Below, piece by piece: positions 1-8,533 of a stretch of 31,998 nt of DNA; position 1 is the first letter of the stretch, and every line of letters starts with the position of its first letter. Below the pieces are notes generated by a model, which did not search any database, was not told the DNA's origin, and saw only the letters and a list, made by a program, of their open reading frames with translations. The position numbers and the translations under genes are program-made. This stretch comes from Candidatus Tayloriibacteriota bacterium (GTDB taxonomy: Bacteria; Patescibacteriota; Minisyncoccia; Phycocordibacterales; PALSA-1337). The stretch is from positions 1 to 31,998 of the forward strand of contig JAPLZI010000038.1 of the NCBI GenBank assembly GCA_026395095.1, in the 5' to 3' direction.

Positions 1-58
1 GGATTGTCAAATTTTATGAAATGTGGGCTGTTTTGGTGTGCCTACGAAGTAATTTTTA

Positions 59-93
59 ATAAAAAAGCCACCCGTGTGATTAAAGCGGGCAGC
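59..93 (-). terminator. Rho-independent terminator after the ECF-type membrane gene
   Basis: Read on the minus strand, GCTGCCCG pairs with CGGGTGGC (8 pairs including two G-U) around an 11-nt loop and is followed directly by TTTTTTATT. It lies about 30 nt past the stop of the gene that ends at 126. Nothing else is visible in bases 1-58. Confidence 0.65.
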
Positions 94-125
94 TGAGCGA
101 CGAAATTCCTAATCAGGGCTCCTTC

Positions 126-671
126 TTAGGCGGTTTTTGCCATAAATAGGAGCTCGAATTTGAGGTTCGCCATGATGTTTCGGTAGAACCATGGCGCAAA
201 AAGAGCGAAGAATATGTTACCCCCAAGGTGGCGAACAGTGAATGGTGCCTGCAGCACGAGTGCTTCGACTGCTGTTCTCCCATCAATAAGTGTTGGAATA
301 ATTCCTGTTGTTAGATCGAAAAACAGAGTTCCGATGATACTGACAATCATAAAATCAACAATCTTTGCCGGTCGTCCTTTCATAAAGAGGCTGCCGAATA
401 CTCCGATAAGGCCGTAGCAAATGGATGTGTTCCATGTCCATGGGCCGATACCGCTCGTGAGAGCATCGAAAACAATCATGCTTGATGCTCCATAGAGGCC
501 ACCGATAAATGGGCCATAAGCCTTTGCTCCGGCAAGTTCGGTTGCCATGAGCGGGTTAATATTCGATAGACCAAGAAATGGCGTAATGAGGCGGAAAACC
601 AGCGTGACAAAACCGGCGATAGCGAACTTTGCCATCCCGATGATGGAACAACCGAGACTGTCTTTATTCAT
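126..671 (-). CDS. Integral membrane protein resembling an ECF transporter S component
   Basis: A 181-residue hydrophobic protein with about five membrane segments. Residues about 38-80 carry small, turn-rich stretches (NPLMATELAG, GPFIGGLYGASSM, GIGPWTW) of the kind found in substrate-binding (S) components of energy-coupling-factor transporters; length also fits that group (170-200). The substrate cannot be told from the sequence. No ATPase or T component is in the window, so it would have to share a distant EcfAAT module or act alone. It has its own terminator and is separated from rny by another terminator, so it is probably monocistronic. I see no clear Shine-Dalgarno site before the ATG. 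Alternative: an uncharacterised membrane family with a similar fold. Confidence 0.55.
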   Translation of the reverse strand: MNKDSLGCSIIGMAKFAIAGFVTLVFRLITPFLGLSNINPLMATELAGAKAYGPFIGGLYGASSMIVFDALTSGIGPWTWNTSICYGLIGVFGSLFMKGRPAKIVDFMIVSIIGTLFFDLTTGIIPTLIDGRTAVEALVLQAPFTVRHLGGNIFFALFAPWFYRNIMANLKFELLFMAKTA

Positions 672-735
672 TTTTGTGTTTGTGGAGGGTTTTGACTGAA
701 ATGAGCTAGTGTTGTGGGCAGTCTAACAGATAGTT

Positions 736-780
736 ATAAAAAAGAAAAAGGGGGCGGAGATTCGCTTGAATCTCCGCCCC
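736..780 (-). terminator. Strong rho-independent terminator downstream of rny
   Basis: A perfect 13-bp stem (751-763 with 768-780, arm GGGGCGGAGATTC) closes a 4-nt loop. On the minus strand it is followed by CTTTTTCTTTTTT. It is about 255 nt past the rny stop and separates rny from the ECF-type gene. Between it and rny, 781-1035 contains no recognisable gene, only a second hairpin and short CACACGACAC repeats near 930-955. Confidence 0.75.
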
Positions 781-835
781 GGAGCGTAATACCAGTCTAG
801 GTCAAACTGTCGGCCTAACTGAAAGTAAAATTTGG

Positions 836-869
836 GGTGGTGCCCAGCTTTGCCTGTCTGGGCACCACC
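836..869. other. 12-bp perfect inverted repeat in the rny 3' region
   Basis: GGTGGTGCCCAG (836-847) pairs perfectly with CTGGGCACCACC (858-869) around a 10-nt loop. It lacks a good U-tract on either strand, so it is more likely an mRNA 3'-end stabilising hairpin or part of a small RNA than a terminator. The 364-bp gap 672-1035 has no convincing protein gene. Confidence 0.5.
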
Positions 870-1035
870 AACTAACACCAACTCTCAACACAAACCGGCC
901 CCAAGTTTCCAGTTGCCGTTGAATGTCGTCACACGACACATCACACGACACAAGGAGCCGCTACATAGAAAACTACACCTAGCGTCAGGATTATGCAAGG
1001 CAACTTGTGAACAGACTTGTGGTTAGTGGGTCAGA

Positions 1036-2565
1036 TTATCTAGCGAATTCGATAGATCTCATTTCGCGAATGACAATAACCTTTATTTCACCTGGGTATT
1101 TGAGGTCTTTTTCGATCTTCAGAGCGATATCGCGGGCGAGATTCTTGGCTTCCATATCGCCGAGTTCTTCTGGCTTAACGAATACGCGAATCTCACGGCC
1201 GGCCTGGAGGGCATAAGCTTTCTCAATTCCTGGGAAAGAGTTTGCGGTGGCTTCTAGGTCACCAAGACGCTTCAAATAGTTCTCAACATTGTCACGGCGT
1301 GCTCCCGGTCGTGCTCCAGAAATAGCGTCAGCAGTTTGTACGATGCGTGATTCGACTGTTTCGTATGGGTATTCTTCATGGTGCGCCTGCATGGCCTTTA
1401 TTATTTCCTCTGGGGCACCAAATTTTTGCAATATGCGTCGGCCGATTTCCACATGGGTGCCAGCGACTTCATGGTCCAATGCCTTGCCGATATCATGCAA
1501 AAGGGCGCCTGCCTTTGCCACTTGGACATTTGCACCAAGTTCTTCGGCGATCATTCCAGCTATATGTGCCATCTCTATGGAGTGCTGCAAGACATTCTGG
1601 CCATAGCTCGTGCGGAAATGAAGGCGGCCAAGTATGAGTAGAATCCTTGGATCCAAGCCTAGAACGCCGCATTCGTAGGCGGCTTGTTCACCCTTTTCCT
1701 TAATGGTTTTGTTTGCATCCTGTCGGGCTTTTTCGACTACCTGTTCGATGCGAGCCGGCTGGACGCGTCCGTCTTTGATGAGTTCACGCAAAGCGATTCC
1801 TGCGGTGTGACGGCGTACAGGATCAAACGAAGATATTGTGATAGCGCCAGGAGTATCGTCAACCAATACCTCAACACCGGTTGCGCGTTCGAAGGCTTTG
1901 ATATTGCGACCCTCCTTTCCGATGATCTTACCTTTTACATCATCACTCGGGATTTCAACGGTGGATGACATGAAGTCAGAAGCCACGGATGAAGCCAGAC
2001 GCTGTATCGAAACAGCCAAAATATCCCTGGCCTTTTGGTCGAGCATGTCCTCGCCTTGATTCTCCAACTTTTTCATGCGAACGAGGAAATCAGCCTCGCT
2101 GTTCTTCTCTAGCAACTTGATGATCTCATTCTTGGCATCTTCAGCGGATAATCCAGCGGCTTTTTCCAAGGCGGCCAGGCGATCCGTCTCGAGTTTGTCG
2201 GCTTTATCTCGGATAGCTCGAATTTCGTTGGCACGAACCTTGATCAACTCAACCTCCTTATCTATATCCGACTGCCTTTTATCGAGCAAATCCTCCTTCT
2301 TTATGAGGCGCTCCTCTGTTTGGCGTATTTTGTCTTCTCTTTCCTTTATTTCCGAGTGTTTAACTGCAGCAGATTCCTCGGCTTTTTTTTCGGCTTCGGT
2401 GGTTATTCTCTTTGCCTCTTCCTTGGCGGCAAGGAGCATCTCCTTGACTTCAAGTTCCATTGAACCCTTTTTTCCTAGGGTAATCAGGTATCGGAGGTAA
2501 TATCCGATTGCGACACCAGCGACTCCTGCAATGGAGAGGAATAGTGCGACTAATTTTAATGACAT
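1036..2565 (-). CDS. rny: Ribonuclease Y
   Basis: A 509-residue membrane-anchored endoribonuclease that starts bulk mRNA decay. Residues 1-30 form one N-terminal transmembrane segment, and residues about 35-190 are a long charged coiled coil. A KH RNA-binding domain carries GKIIGKEGRN at 212-221, and an HD phosphohydrolase domain has H357-D358 (LLHDIGKALDHE) preceded by QHSIEMAHI. Length matches the family (about 510-520). The ATG at 2565 gives the expected anchor directly. It is divergent from clpP and ends with its own terminator. Nothing is missing from the catalytic core, so it is presumably active at the inner face of the membrane. Confidence 0.96.
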   Translation of the reverse strand: MSLKLVALFLSIAGVAGVAIGYYLRYLITLGKKGSMELEVKEMLLAAKEEAKRITTEAEKKAEESAAVKHSEIKEREDKIRQTEERLIKKEDLLDKRQSDIDKEVELIKVRANEIRAIRDKADKLETDRLAALEKAAGLSAEDAKNEIIKLLEKNSEADFLVRMKKLENQGEDMLDQKARDILAVSIQRLASSVASDFMSSTVEIPSDDVKGKIIGKEGRNIKAFERATGVEVLVDDTPGAITISSFDPVRRHTAGIALRELIKDGRVQPARIEQVVEKARQDANKTIKEKGEQAAYECGVLGLDPRILLILGRLHFRTSYGQNVLQHSIEMAHIAGMIAEELGANVQVAKAGALLHDIGKALDHEVAGTHVEIGRRILQKFGAPEEIIKAMQAHHEEYPYETVESRIVQTADAISGARPGARRDNVENYLKRLGDLEATANSFPGIEKAYALQAGREIRVFVKPEELGDMEAKNLARDIALKIEKDLKYPGEIKVIVIREMRSIEFAR

Positions 2566-2760
2566 ATGCGGTAGCGACCCGCTCTTTGAGAACTAGGGTG
2601 AAATCAAGATATGACCGTTGTCAGAATGTGGAATAAATTTCATAAATTGGGTGTCACGGATCTTCAAATGCGCTGTCGTAATTAATATTTGGTAACAAAA
2701 ACATCATATACCCCTCTTTACTTTTGTGCAACTTCGCGATACATTACCCCTGACCACGAA

Positions 2761-2766
2761 TATAAA
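2761..2766 (+). promoter_or_regulatory. -10 box for clpP-rsmE
   Basis: TATAAA lies 13 nt before the clpP ATG, which predicts a leader of only about 7 nt and no room for a normal ribosome binding site. No good -35 is evident. The rest of the 214-bp divergent gap with rny (2566-2779) holds no gene I can see. Confidence 0.45.
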
Positions 2767-2779
2767 TAGCGCATAACAT

Positions 2780-3361
2780 ATGTTAATACCTACAGTAATC
2801 GAAAAGTCGAGCTTTGGTGAGCGGGCGTACGACATCTATTCACGCCTCCTGAAGGAAAATGTCATTTTTCTGGGCGGCCCGATAGACGATCACATTGCCA
2901 ACCTGATTATCGCCCAACTTCTTTTCCTGCAGCATGAAGATTCAAAGAAGGAGATAAGCATGTACATCAATTCTCCGGGCGGATCTGTGACGGCTACGCT
3001 GGCTATCGTCGACACGATGCAGTATATAAAGAATGATATTTCGACTGTCTGTGTCGGTATTGCGGCATCAGGCGCAGCTTTGATCCTCTCGGCGGGCACG
3101 AAGGGCAAGCGCATGGCCTTGCCGACCTCGGAAGTTATGATTCACCAACCTCTCGGTGGGGCAGAAGGTCAGGCATCTGATATTGAGATCAGCGCTAAGC
3201 ACATTCTAAAGATGCGCGCGGTACTAAATAAAATTTTGGCGAAAAACACAGGGCAGACGCTCGCAAAGATCGAAAAGGATGTTGACCGGGATTTCTTCAT
3301 GGATGCGGATGAAGCCAAGAAATATGGCATCATAGACCAAGTCGTGACGAATAAAAAGTAA
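2780..3361 (+). CDS. clpP: ATP-dependent Clp protease proteolytic subunit
   Basis: A 193-residue serine peptidase, the barrel subunit that degrades proteins unfolded by ClpX/ClpC ATPases. The catalytic triad is visible: S97 (GIAASGAA), H122 (MIHQPLGG) and D171 (DVDRDFFM). The oxyanion-loop motif INSPGGSV is at 63-70. Length is typical (about 195). The stop codon abuts the rsmE ATG with no gap, so the two are co-transcribed and probably translationally coupled. The trigger factor gene converges just downstream, giving a small protein-quality-control neighbourhood. Confidence 0.97.
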   Translation: MLIPTVIEKSSFGERAYDIYSRLLKENVIFLGGPIDDHIANLIIAQLLFLQHEDSKKEISMYINSPGGSVTATLAIVDTMQYIKNDISTVCVGIAASGAALILSAGTKGKRMALPTSEVMIHQPLGGAEGQASDIEISAKHILKMRAVLNKILAKNTGQTLAKIEKDVDRDFFMDADEAKKYGIIDQVVTNKK

Positions 3362-4081
3362 ATGCGTTTACACAGATTCTATGTGCGTGAGGTCGTAGGC
3401 TCAAAAAAAGAGATTGTAATAGAGTCGGCTGATCTCCTGCACCAAATCTCAAAAGTTTTCCGTTTAGGGATCGGAGACAAGGTCGTCATATTCGACGGTT
3501 CTGGTTCGGATTATGAAAGCGAGATCGCTGAAATGGGCAAAATAACTCCGAACACGGTTACATTTCGTGTGTTGTCGACAGCCAATAGCCGATATGTGCC
3601 GACGCGCAAGATCTATCTATGCGCGGCTGTTGTTAAAAAGGATAATTTTGAGTTCATTGTTGAAAAGGCAACCGAACTTGGTGTTACGGATATTGTCCCA
3701 GTCTTGGCGGAGCGCACAGAAAAAAAGGCTTTGAATGAGGAGCGACTCCAAAAGATTGCTATCGAGTCAAGTGAACAGAGTGGACGTGGTAATCTTCCAA
3801 CGATCCACAAGATTATGGATCTTACTGAAGCAATACAATTCCTAACAAAGCAGTTTGTTACGTTCATTGCTTTCCATACTGAAGGGTCAGTTTTTCCTCC
3901 TGAAGAACTCGGGGACGGACTAAGTATAGCGGTTCTTATAGGTCCGGAAGGTGGTTGGTCACCTAATGAAGTAGATATGTTTCACAAGAATAAGATCCAG
4001 GTCCGATGCCTCGGCCCGCAGGTTCTAAAGGCTGAAACAGCTGTAGTTGCAGCTCTTTCTCAGGTTGTGTTTAGGGTTTAG
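3362..4081 (+). CDS. rsmE: 16S rRNA (uracil-1498-N3)-methyltransferase RsmE
   Basis: A 239-residue SPOUT-class methyltransferase that uses SAM to methylate U1498 of 16S rRNA in the decoding centre. The C-terminal knotted SAM site is clear: GPEGGWSPNEVD and LGPQVLKAETAVVAAL, matching the family GPEGG and LGxxILRxETA motifs. The N-terminal PUA-like domain holds the usual HQISKVFRLGIGDKV stretch. Length is normal. It starts immediately after clpP and ends in TAG, 6 nt from the convergent trigger factor stop. Confidence 0.93.
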   Translation: MRLHRFYVREVVGSKKEIVIESADLLHQISKVFRLGIGDKVVIFDGSGSDYESEIAEMGKITPNTVTFRVLSTANSRYVPTRKIYLCAAVVKKDNFEFIVEKATELGVTDIVPVLAERTEKKALNEERLQKIAIESSEQSGRGNLPTIHKIMDLTEAIQFLTKQFVTFIAFHTEGSVFPPEELGDGLSIAVLIGPEGGWSPNEVDMFHKNKIQVRCLGPQVLKAETAVVAALSQVVFRV

Positions 4082-4087
4082 CCGCTT

Positions 4088-5179
4088 TCATTTCGACGAA
4101 AGTTTCACAGGAGTTTCCAAAAACTCAAAAACCTTTTCATTTGTGAGAACTGTCTCTGCATATATTGAAGCGCGCTCGCGGTCGGCGTCTTTATAGTGTT
4201 CGACGATGTGGTTGACCTCGGTTTCTACTTCAGTAGGGGAGGGTTTGATATTTTCGAGCTTAGCAATCTCATTGAGGATGAGTTGGAGTTTGGCTTTCTT
4301 CTCGGCGTGTGGAGCCCACTCTTTACGGACATCCTCGATGGATTTTTTGGCGTGTTTCAAATAGTCATCAATCTTTACACCCATCCTCTCTATATCTGCT
4401 TCAAATTGTGATTGAGTGCGATCGAGTTCACTTTGTATCATTATCTCTGGTAATTCTGTGACTGTCTGTGCGGCAATGGCATCAGCGATAGAAATACGGG
4501 TCTTTTCTCTTGCTGCTACTTTCTTATCTTCTGCTAGCATTTCCGACAGTTTATTCTTGAAATCGGGGATGTCATTGAAGTTGCCAATTTTTTTGACGAA
4601 GTCGTCAGTAAGTTCAGGCAGGTTATCCATGATAGCCTTCTCATGTTCCTCCGGCGTCATCTTTTCATGATCATGGCCCTCGTGTGATGCATGCATCTTT
4701 CTTACCCGCAAAATGGCCTCATCAAGCTCCTTGTCAGATATTTTTTCGACTGGCTTGTCGGTCTTCCTTACTTGTTCTGCTGCCAACTTCTTGTAGTCAG
4801 GTAGTTTGATTTCTGGAACGACGGCGGTTACAGCTTTAAATTCAAGGGGATTATTCTTGGCTAGTTTGGTGACGCTGATCTCGGGTCGGCCGATCGCATC
4901 GATCTTATTGTCTATAAGTATATCCATATAAGCCTTTGGTAAAGCTAGTTCGGCCATTTCTTCTAGGACGACCATTTCGCCGACTTTTGCAGTTAGAACA
5001 TTTTCCGGAATGTTGCCTTTGCGGAATCCGTCGATGGTGACGGTTTCGTTGAGATTTTTCAAGGCCTTGGTACGGAACTTCTCCCAAATTTCCACAGGGA
5101 CTGAAGCAGATATCTCTACTCGAGATTCTTCCAGCTTTTTTATAACGGCGTTATCGTATGATTTGTTTGTTTGATTCAT
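4088..5179 (-). CDS. tig: Trigger factor, lacking the PPIase domain
   Basis: A 363-residue ribosome-associated chaperone that shields nascent chains at the exit tunnel. The ribosome-binding signature GFRKGN is at residues 51-56 in the N-terminal domain. The C-terminal helical arms follow from about 187 (LPELTDDFVKKIG onward). The FKBP-type peptidyl-prolyl isomerase domain normally between them (roughly 100 residues) is absent. It is replaced by a short linker with five histidines (H163, H166, H169, H171, H179). The family usually measures about 430 residues, so the shortening equals the missing domain. It ends in TGA. Upstream on the minus strand TTGCAA and TAAACT, 17 bp apart, lie close to the ATG as a possible promoter. 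Confidence 0.9.
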   Translation of the reverse strand: MNQTNKSYDNAVIKKLEESRVEISASVPVEIWEKFRTKALKNLNETVTIDGFRKGNIPENVLTAKVGEMVVLEEMAELALPKAYMDILIDNKIDAIGRPEISVTKLAKNNPLEFKAVTAVVPEIKLPDYKKLAAEQVRKTDKPVEKISDKELDEAILRVRKMHASHEGHDHEKMTPEEHEKAIMDNLPELTDDFVKKIGNFNDIPDFKNKLSEMLAEDKKVAAREKTRISIADAIAAQTVTELPEIMIQSELDRTQSQFEADIERMGVKIDDYLKHAKKSIEDVRKEWAPHAEKKAKLQLILNEIAKLENIKPSPTEVETEVNHIVEHYKDADRERASIYAETVLTNEKVFEFLETPVKLSSK

Positions 5180-5286
5180 GGGAGGAGTTTACAGGCCGAT
5201 AATCCATTTTGCAAGACAAGTGCTTTTTATGCGCGGTGTGCGGAACTTTATTTGGTTTCATCGTTACTATACTTTAGTATAGTGTG

Positions 5287-5488
5287 CGTGTGAACGAATC
5301 AGTCCTTCTCCCTGAAACCAAGGATTCAAAAAATGGAGTTTGAAGAAGAAGGATCTCAGCGGGAGACGTGCCCCTCTCGTCACTTTAATAAAATAACTAC
5401 ATTTGTAGTCATTGTGACTATAAACGTAGTTATTTTATCGGAGTGAGAGGAAAGGAATAGTTCCCGCCCCGACCCCTTTTTAGTTTTT
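5287..5488 (+). ncRNA. Candidate structured small RNA (about 200 nt), unassigned
   Basis: A possible promoter TTGGTT (5252-5257), 17-bp spacer, TAGTAT (5275-5280) overlaps a perfect palindrome (5266-5283, arms ACTATACT). The body folds strongly. TCCTTCT (5303-5309) pairs with AGAAGGA (5347-5353), and GCGGGA (5359-5364) pairs with TCCCGC (5462-5467). Inside that, CCTCT/AGAGG leads into a near-continuous 24-bp hairpin, 5388-5411 with 5415-5438. The 3' end is U-rich (CCCCTTTTTAGTTTTTT, to about 5487). No open reading frame explains the region. Size and shape recall 6S RNA, but I see no 6S closing stem, so I do not assign it. Confidence 0.45.
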
Positions 5489-5516
5489 TCCGCGCAACTT
5501 TTTCTCGTTATGAATC

Positions 5517-5765
5517 CTAGAAATTCTGTGAATTGAGCCCAGTTGTAGCGCTATCGAGGTCAGATTGCAAGGCCTTTAAATCCTCAGTTGAATTTGGTGC
5601 AGGAACAGGAGTAGTTTGTACAGTGCCGGCGAGGTTGTTCTCCTCTGGTGTGTTTCCAGGTGTCTCATTTATCTTGGAAGCAAACAAATAGAGTGCGGCG
5701 ATGACGAGAACCAAGACTATTATCAAGGTTGCAACGATCGGTCCGACTTTTTTTTCTTTTTCCAT
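5517..5765 (-). CDS. Small single-pass membrane protein, unknown function
   Basis: An 82-residue protein: a short charged N-terminus (MEKEKK), one transmembrane helix (about residues 9-29), then a Pro/Thr/Asn-rich outer tail with no cysteines. It follows the secreted coiled-coil protein at 5789-6499 by 23 nt on the same strand, so they are probably co-expressed. I do not recognise a family. It could be a membrane tether or envelope spacer. No catalytic motif is visible. Confidence 0.6.
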   Translation of the reverse strand: MEKEKKVGPIVATLIIVLVLVIAALYLFASKINETPGNTPEENNLAGTVQTTPVPAPNSTEDLKALQSDLDSATTGLNSQNF

Positions 5766-5788
5766 GGCTTTTTTCTAATTAAATATTA

Positions 5789-6499
5789 TTAAGGAGTAGT
5801 AGTTGCCTGGTTATTGCCTTCTTGACCGGTCTTCAATCCCATTGAATGGGCGATTTCTTTGATGACTTCTGTCAGCATTTTTTGGGCTTCATTTACGGCC
5901 TCAATCGCCTTTTTGCCAATTTCCCTTGGTTTTTCCAATTTTACAGTCGATGTCGATGACGCGGCGGCGGTTTTATCCAACGATGATGATATAACGGGGG
6001 GAACATAAGAACGTATTATGGCCAGTGCCACTTTTGCGGCGGCGATTTTCTCATCTGCTTTTACGAGGAGTTTTCTGGCTTCAGTCATTGTTCGGCCATT
6101 TTGTTCGGCACTGTCGATTCTCGCAGAAATCTTGTTGCGAGTTACCTCAAGCTTGTTTAAAGAACGCTCGATTTGAGCTATGAGATTGCTTTGAAGTATC
6201 GCAAATTGTTCAACACGGGCCTCTTTCCACTTTTCTCGGCCCTTAAATTCGGTGGACGATGCTATCATCTCTGCTCTCTCTGCGAGATTCTGTAATCTTA
6301 TCGTAGATGTGGCGAAATCCCTGTTGAATGGTCGGGTCGAACTGGCTTGTTTGAGCTGTTCATTCCTGATGTCGCGATTATTTTCGGCGTTTTGGAACCG
6401 AGCCTTCAATAAAGTTTGGGCATTACCTGAAGCTGGGAGCGCCGTGACAAGAATACCAGCGATCGCGATTGCCATGATATATGTGTAGGTTTTTTTCAT
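5789..6499 (-). CDS. Secreted helical protein, DUF5667-like, unknown function
   Basis: A 236-residue protein with an N-terminal signal peptide (residues about 1-27, cleavage likely after GNAQ). The rest is almost wholly charged helix with Arg/Glu/Ala heptads (LAERAEMIASSTEF, LNKLEVTRNKISARI), so it is probably a periplasmic or cell-surface coiled-coil protein. Ser/Thr-rich spacers interrupt the helices near 175-190 and at the C-terminus. Similar exported helical proteins are frequent in CPR genomes, but no activity is known to me. An extended -10 sits just upstream inside the end of hppA. Confidence 0.65.
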   Translation of the reverse strand: MKKTYTYIMAIAIAGILVTALPASGNAQTLLKARFQNAENNRDIRNEQLKQASSTRPFNRDFATSTIRLQNLAERAEMIASSTEFKGREKWKEARVEQFAILQSNLIAQIERSLNKLEVTRNKISARIDSAEQNGRTMTEARKLLVKADEKIAAAKVALAIIRSYVPPVISSSLDKTAAASSTSTVKLEKPREIGKKAIEAVNEAQKMLTEVIKEIAHSMGLKTGQEGNNQATTTP

Positions 6500-6520
6500 A
6501 TTTTGTTGGTTATTGGGCTT

Positions 6521-6529
6521 ATTATAACA
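6521..6529 (-). promoter_or_regulatory. Extended -10 promoter (TGTTATAAT) for the 5789-6499 gene
   Basis: On the minus strand TGTTATAAT, a perfect TGnTATAAT extended -10, overlaps the hppA stop codon. Transcription would start near 6514, about 14 nt before the ATG at 6499. Confidence 0.55.
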
Positions 6530-8519
6530 GATGCCAAGCGGTTACGAAGGTGACGATAAGCAGGGCAACGATATTCAGGATCTTAATCATCGGGTTTATA
6601 GCCGGGCCTGCGGTGTCCTTGTACGGGTCGCCTACGGTATCACCGGTAACTGCGGCCTTATGAGCGTCTGAACCCTTGCCGCCATGAGCGCCTTGCTCAA
6701 TATGCTTCTTGGCATTATCCCAAGCACCGCCACCAGAAGTCATGGATATTGCGACGAATAAGCCTGTTACGATAGAACCGACTAGAAGCCCTCCGAGAGC
6801 GATAGGACCGAGGACAAAGCCGACTATTATCGGAGCTAGAACAGGAATGAGAGCAGGAATGATCATCTCCTTGATAGCGGCGGAAGTGACTATGTCGACA
6901 CAGCGAGCATAATCAGGTTTGGCTGTGCCTTGCATGATGCCCTTGATCTCACGGAACTGACGGCGGACTTCCTCAACTACCTTTCCGGCGGCTTTACCGA
7001 CGGCTTCCATGGATAGGGCGGCAAAATAATACGGGAGCAAGCCACCTAGGAAAAGACCGACGATAACACGCGGGTCACTCAAGCTGAAGACCATGTTTGG
7101 AATAGCTTCTGTGTATGAAGCAAAGAGAACTAGTGCGGCGAGACCTGCTGAACCTATAGCGTAACCTTTTGTGACAGCCTTTGTGGTATTTCCGACAGCA
7201 TCCAGAGGATCGGTGACATCGCGGACTTCCTGCGGAAGGTCGGCCATTTCAGCGATTCCACCCGCGTTATCAGTGATGGGACCATAAGCATCGATTGCAA
7301 CGATAATTCCAGCCATTGAAAGCATGCTTACTGCGGCGACAGCGATACCATAAAGTCCGCCGAAGTAATAAGCGACGAGAATGCCAACTACAATAGTGAG
7401 AAGCGGCCAAGCTGTGGCCTTCATGGATATAGCCAAGCCCTGAATGATATTCGTGCCGTGACCAGAGACTGATGCGGCGGCGATTGATTTTACAGGGTTA
7501 TATTTGGTCGAAGTGTAGTATTCAGTGATGATCACCAGCAGAGCTGTAACCACAAGACCAACTAGGGTAGCTCCATAAAGGTGGGCGACACTATATGTAC
7601 CATTGCTCCCCATGATCAACTTTGTTATCGGATAGAAAGCAATTGCCGAGAGAACTCCTGCTACAGCGAGACCTTTGTACATGGCCCCCATTATATTCTG
7701 GGACTTTCCCATATATACGAACCATGTGCCTATAATAGACGCGATGATGGCGACTGCGCCGAGTGCTAGCGGATAGATGATTGCTCCGGAGAATCCCTTG
7801 AATACAGCCACGCCGAGCATCATTGCGGCGATAGTGGTAACAGCGTAAGTTTCGAACAAGTCTGCGGCCATGCCAGCACAATCACCGACGTTGTCACCGA
7901 CGTTATCAGCGATAACGCCAGGATTTCTCGGGTCGTCTTCTGGAATTCCAGCTTCAACTTTTCCTACGAGGTCGGTGCCGACATCAGCGGCTTTTGTGAA
8001 AATACCACCGCCAAGGCGTGCGAATACGGAGATCAAGCTAGCACCGAAGGCTAAACCGATGAGTGAGCCAACATCCTGGGTTATTGTATAAAATCCTGTG
8101 ACGCCAAGAAGGGCTAGACCGACTACGAGGAGACCAGTGACAGCTCCGCCTTTGAATGCAAGCGAAAGTGCCGCGGATAGACCTTGTCGTGCGGCTTCAG
8201 CTGTGCGGACGTTTGCGCGAATCGACACATTCATGCCGATATAGCCGGCGAGGGCCGAGAGAATTGCTCCAACGAGAAAGCCTATTCCAATCTTGATGCC
8301 GAGTGATAGCCAGAGAATGATAAAAAGTATCACGGCAATCACGGCAATAGTGCGATATTGGCGGTTAAGATAGGCCTTAGCACCAGCCTGAATAGCGGCG
8401 GCGATTTCCTTCATGCGGTCATTTCCTGCCGATCTCTTCAGTATCGAAGAAGCCAAGAAGGCACCATAGGCGATGGCAATGACGGAGCTAATAAAAGCGA
8501 AAATTATGTATGTATTCAT
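6522..8519 (-). CDS. hppA: K+-independent H+-translocating membrane pyrophosphatase
   Basis: A 665-residue integral membrane pump with about 15-16 helices that couples PPi hydrolysis to proton export. The PPi/Mg site motifs are intact: DVGTDLVGKVE (179-189), DDPRNPGVIADNVGDNVGDC (195-214) and DNAGG near 417. Lys447 in GNTTKAVTKG is the residue that marks potassium-independent pumps; K+-dependent ones carry Ala there. Length is typical of bacterial forms (660-720). It starts 9 nt after nusA; a TATAAA at the nusA end can serve as its own promoter. In a fermentative, genome-reduced cell this enzyme would recover energy from biosynthetic PPi as a proton gradient. Confidence 0.96.
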   Translation of the reverse strand: MNTYIIFAFISSVIAIAYGAFLASSILKRSAGNDRMKEIAAAIQAGAKAYLNRQYRTIAVIAVILFIILWLSLGIKIGIGFLVGAILSALAGYIGMNVSIRANVRTAEAARQGLSAALSLAFKGGAVTGLLVVGLALLGVTGFYTITQDVGSLIGLAFGASLISVFARLGGGIFTKAADVGTDLVGKVEAGIPEDDPRNPGVIADNVGDNVGDCAGMAADLFETYAVTTIAAMMLGVAVFKGFSGAIIYPLALGAVAIIASIIGTWFVYMGKSQNIMGAMYKGLAVAGVLSAIAFYPITKLIMGSNGTYSVAHLYGATLVGLVVTALLVIITEYYTSTKYNPVKSIAAASVSGHGTNIIQGLAISMKATAWPLLTIVVGILVAYYFGGLYGIAVAAVSMLSMAGIIVAIDAYGPITDNAGGIAEMADLPQEVRDVTDPLDAVGNTTKAVTKGYAIGSAGLAALVLFASYTEAIPNMVFSLSDPRVIVGLFLGGLLPYYFAALSMEAVGKAAGKVVEEVRRQFREIKGIMQGTAKPDYARCVDIVTSAAIKEMIIPALIPVLAPIIVGFVLGPIALGGLLVGSIVTGLFVAISMTSGGGAWDNAKKHIEQGAHGGKGSDAHKAAVTGDTVGDPYKDTAGPAINPMIKILNIVALLIVTFVTAWHLL

Positions 8520-8527
8520 TGTTTGTT

Positions 8528-8533
8528 TTTATA
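8528..8533 (-). promoter_or_regulatory. -10 box for hppA overlapping the nusA stop codon
   Basis: Minus-strand TATAAA ends 8 nt before the hppA ATG, predicting a start of transcription at or next to the initiation codon (leaderless mRNA). Read-through from nusA is also possible because the gap is only 9 nt. Confidence 0.4.

Noticed and set aside
35..47. TGTGCCTACGAAG as a third copy of the hairpin element
   Set aside because: It matches block A at 10 of 13 bases, but there is no block B at the right distance and no complementary arms around it.
7581..8091. Reading frames on the plus strand opposite hppA
   Set aside because: They are antisense shadows of a well-conserved gene with no domain or start signal of their own.
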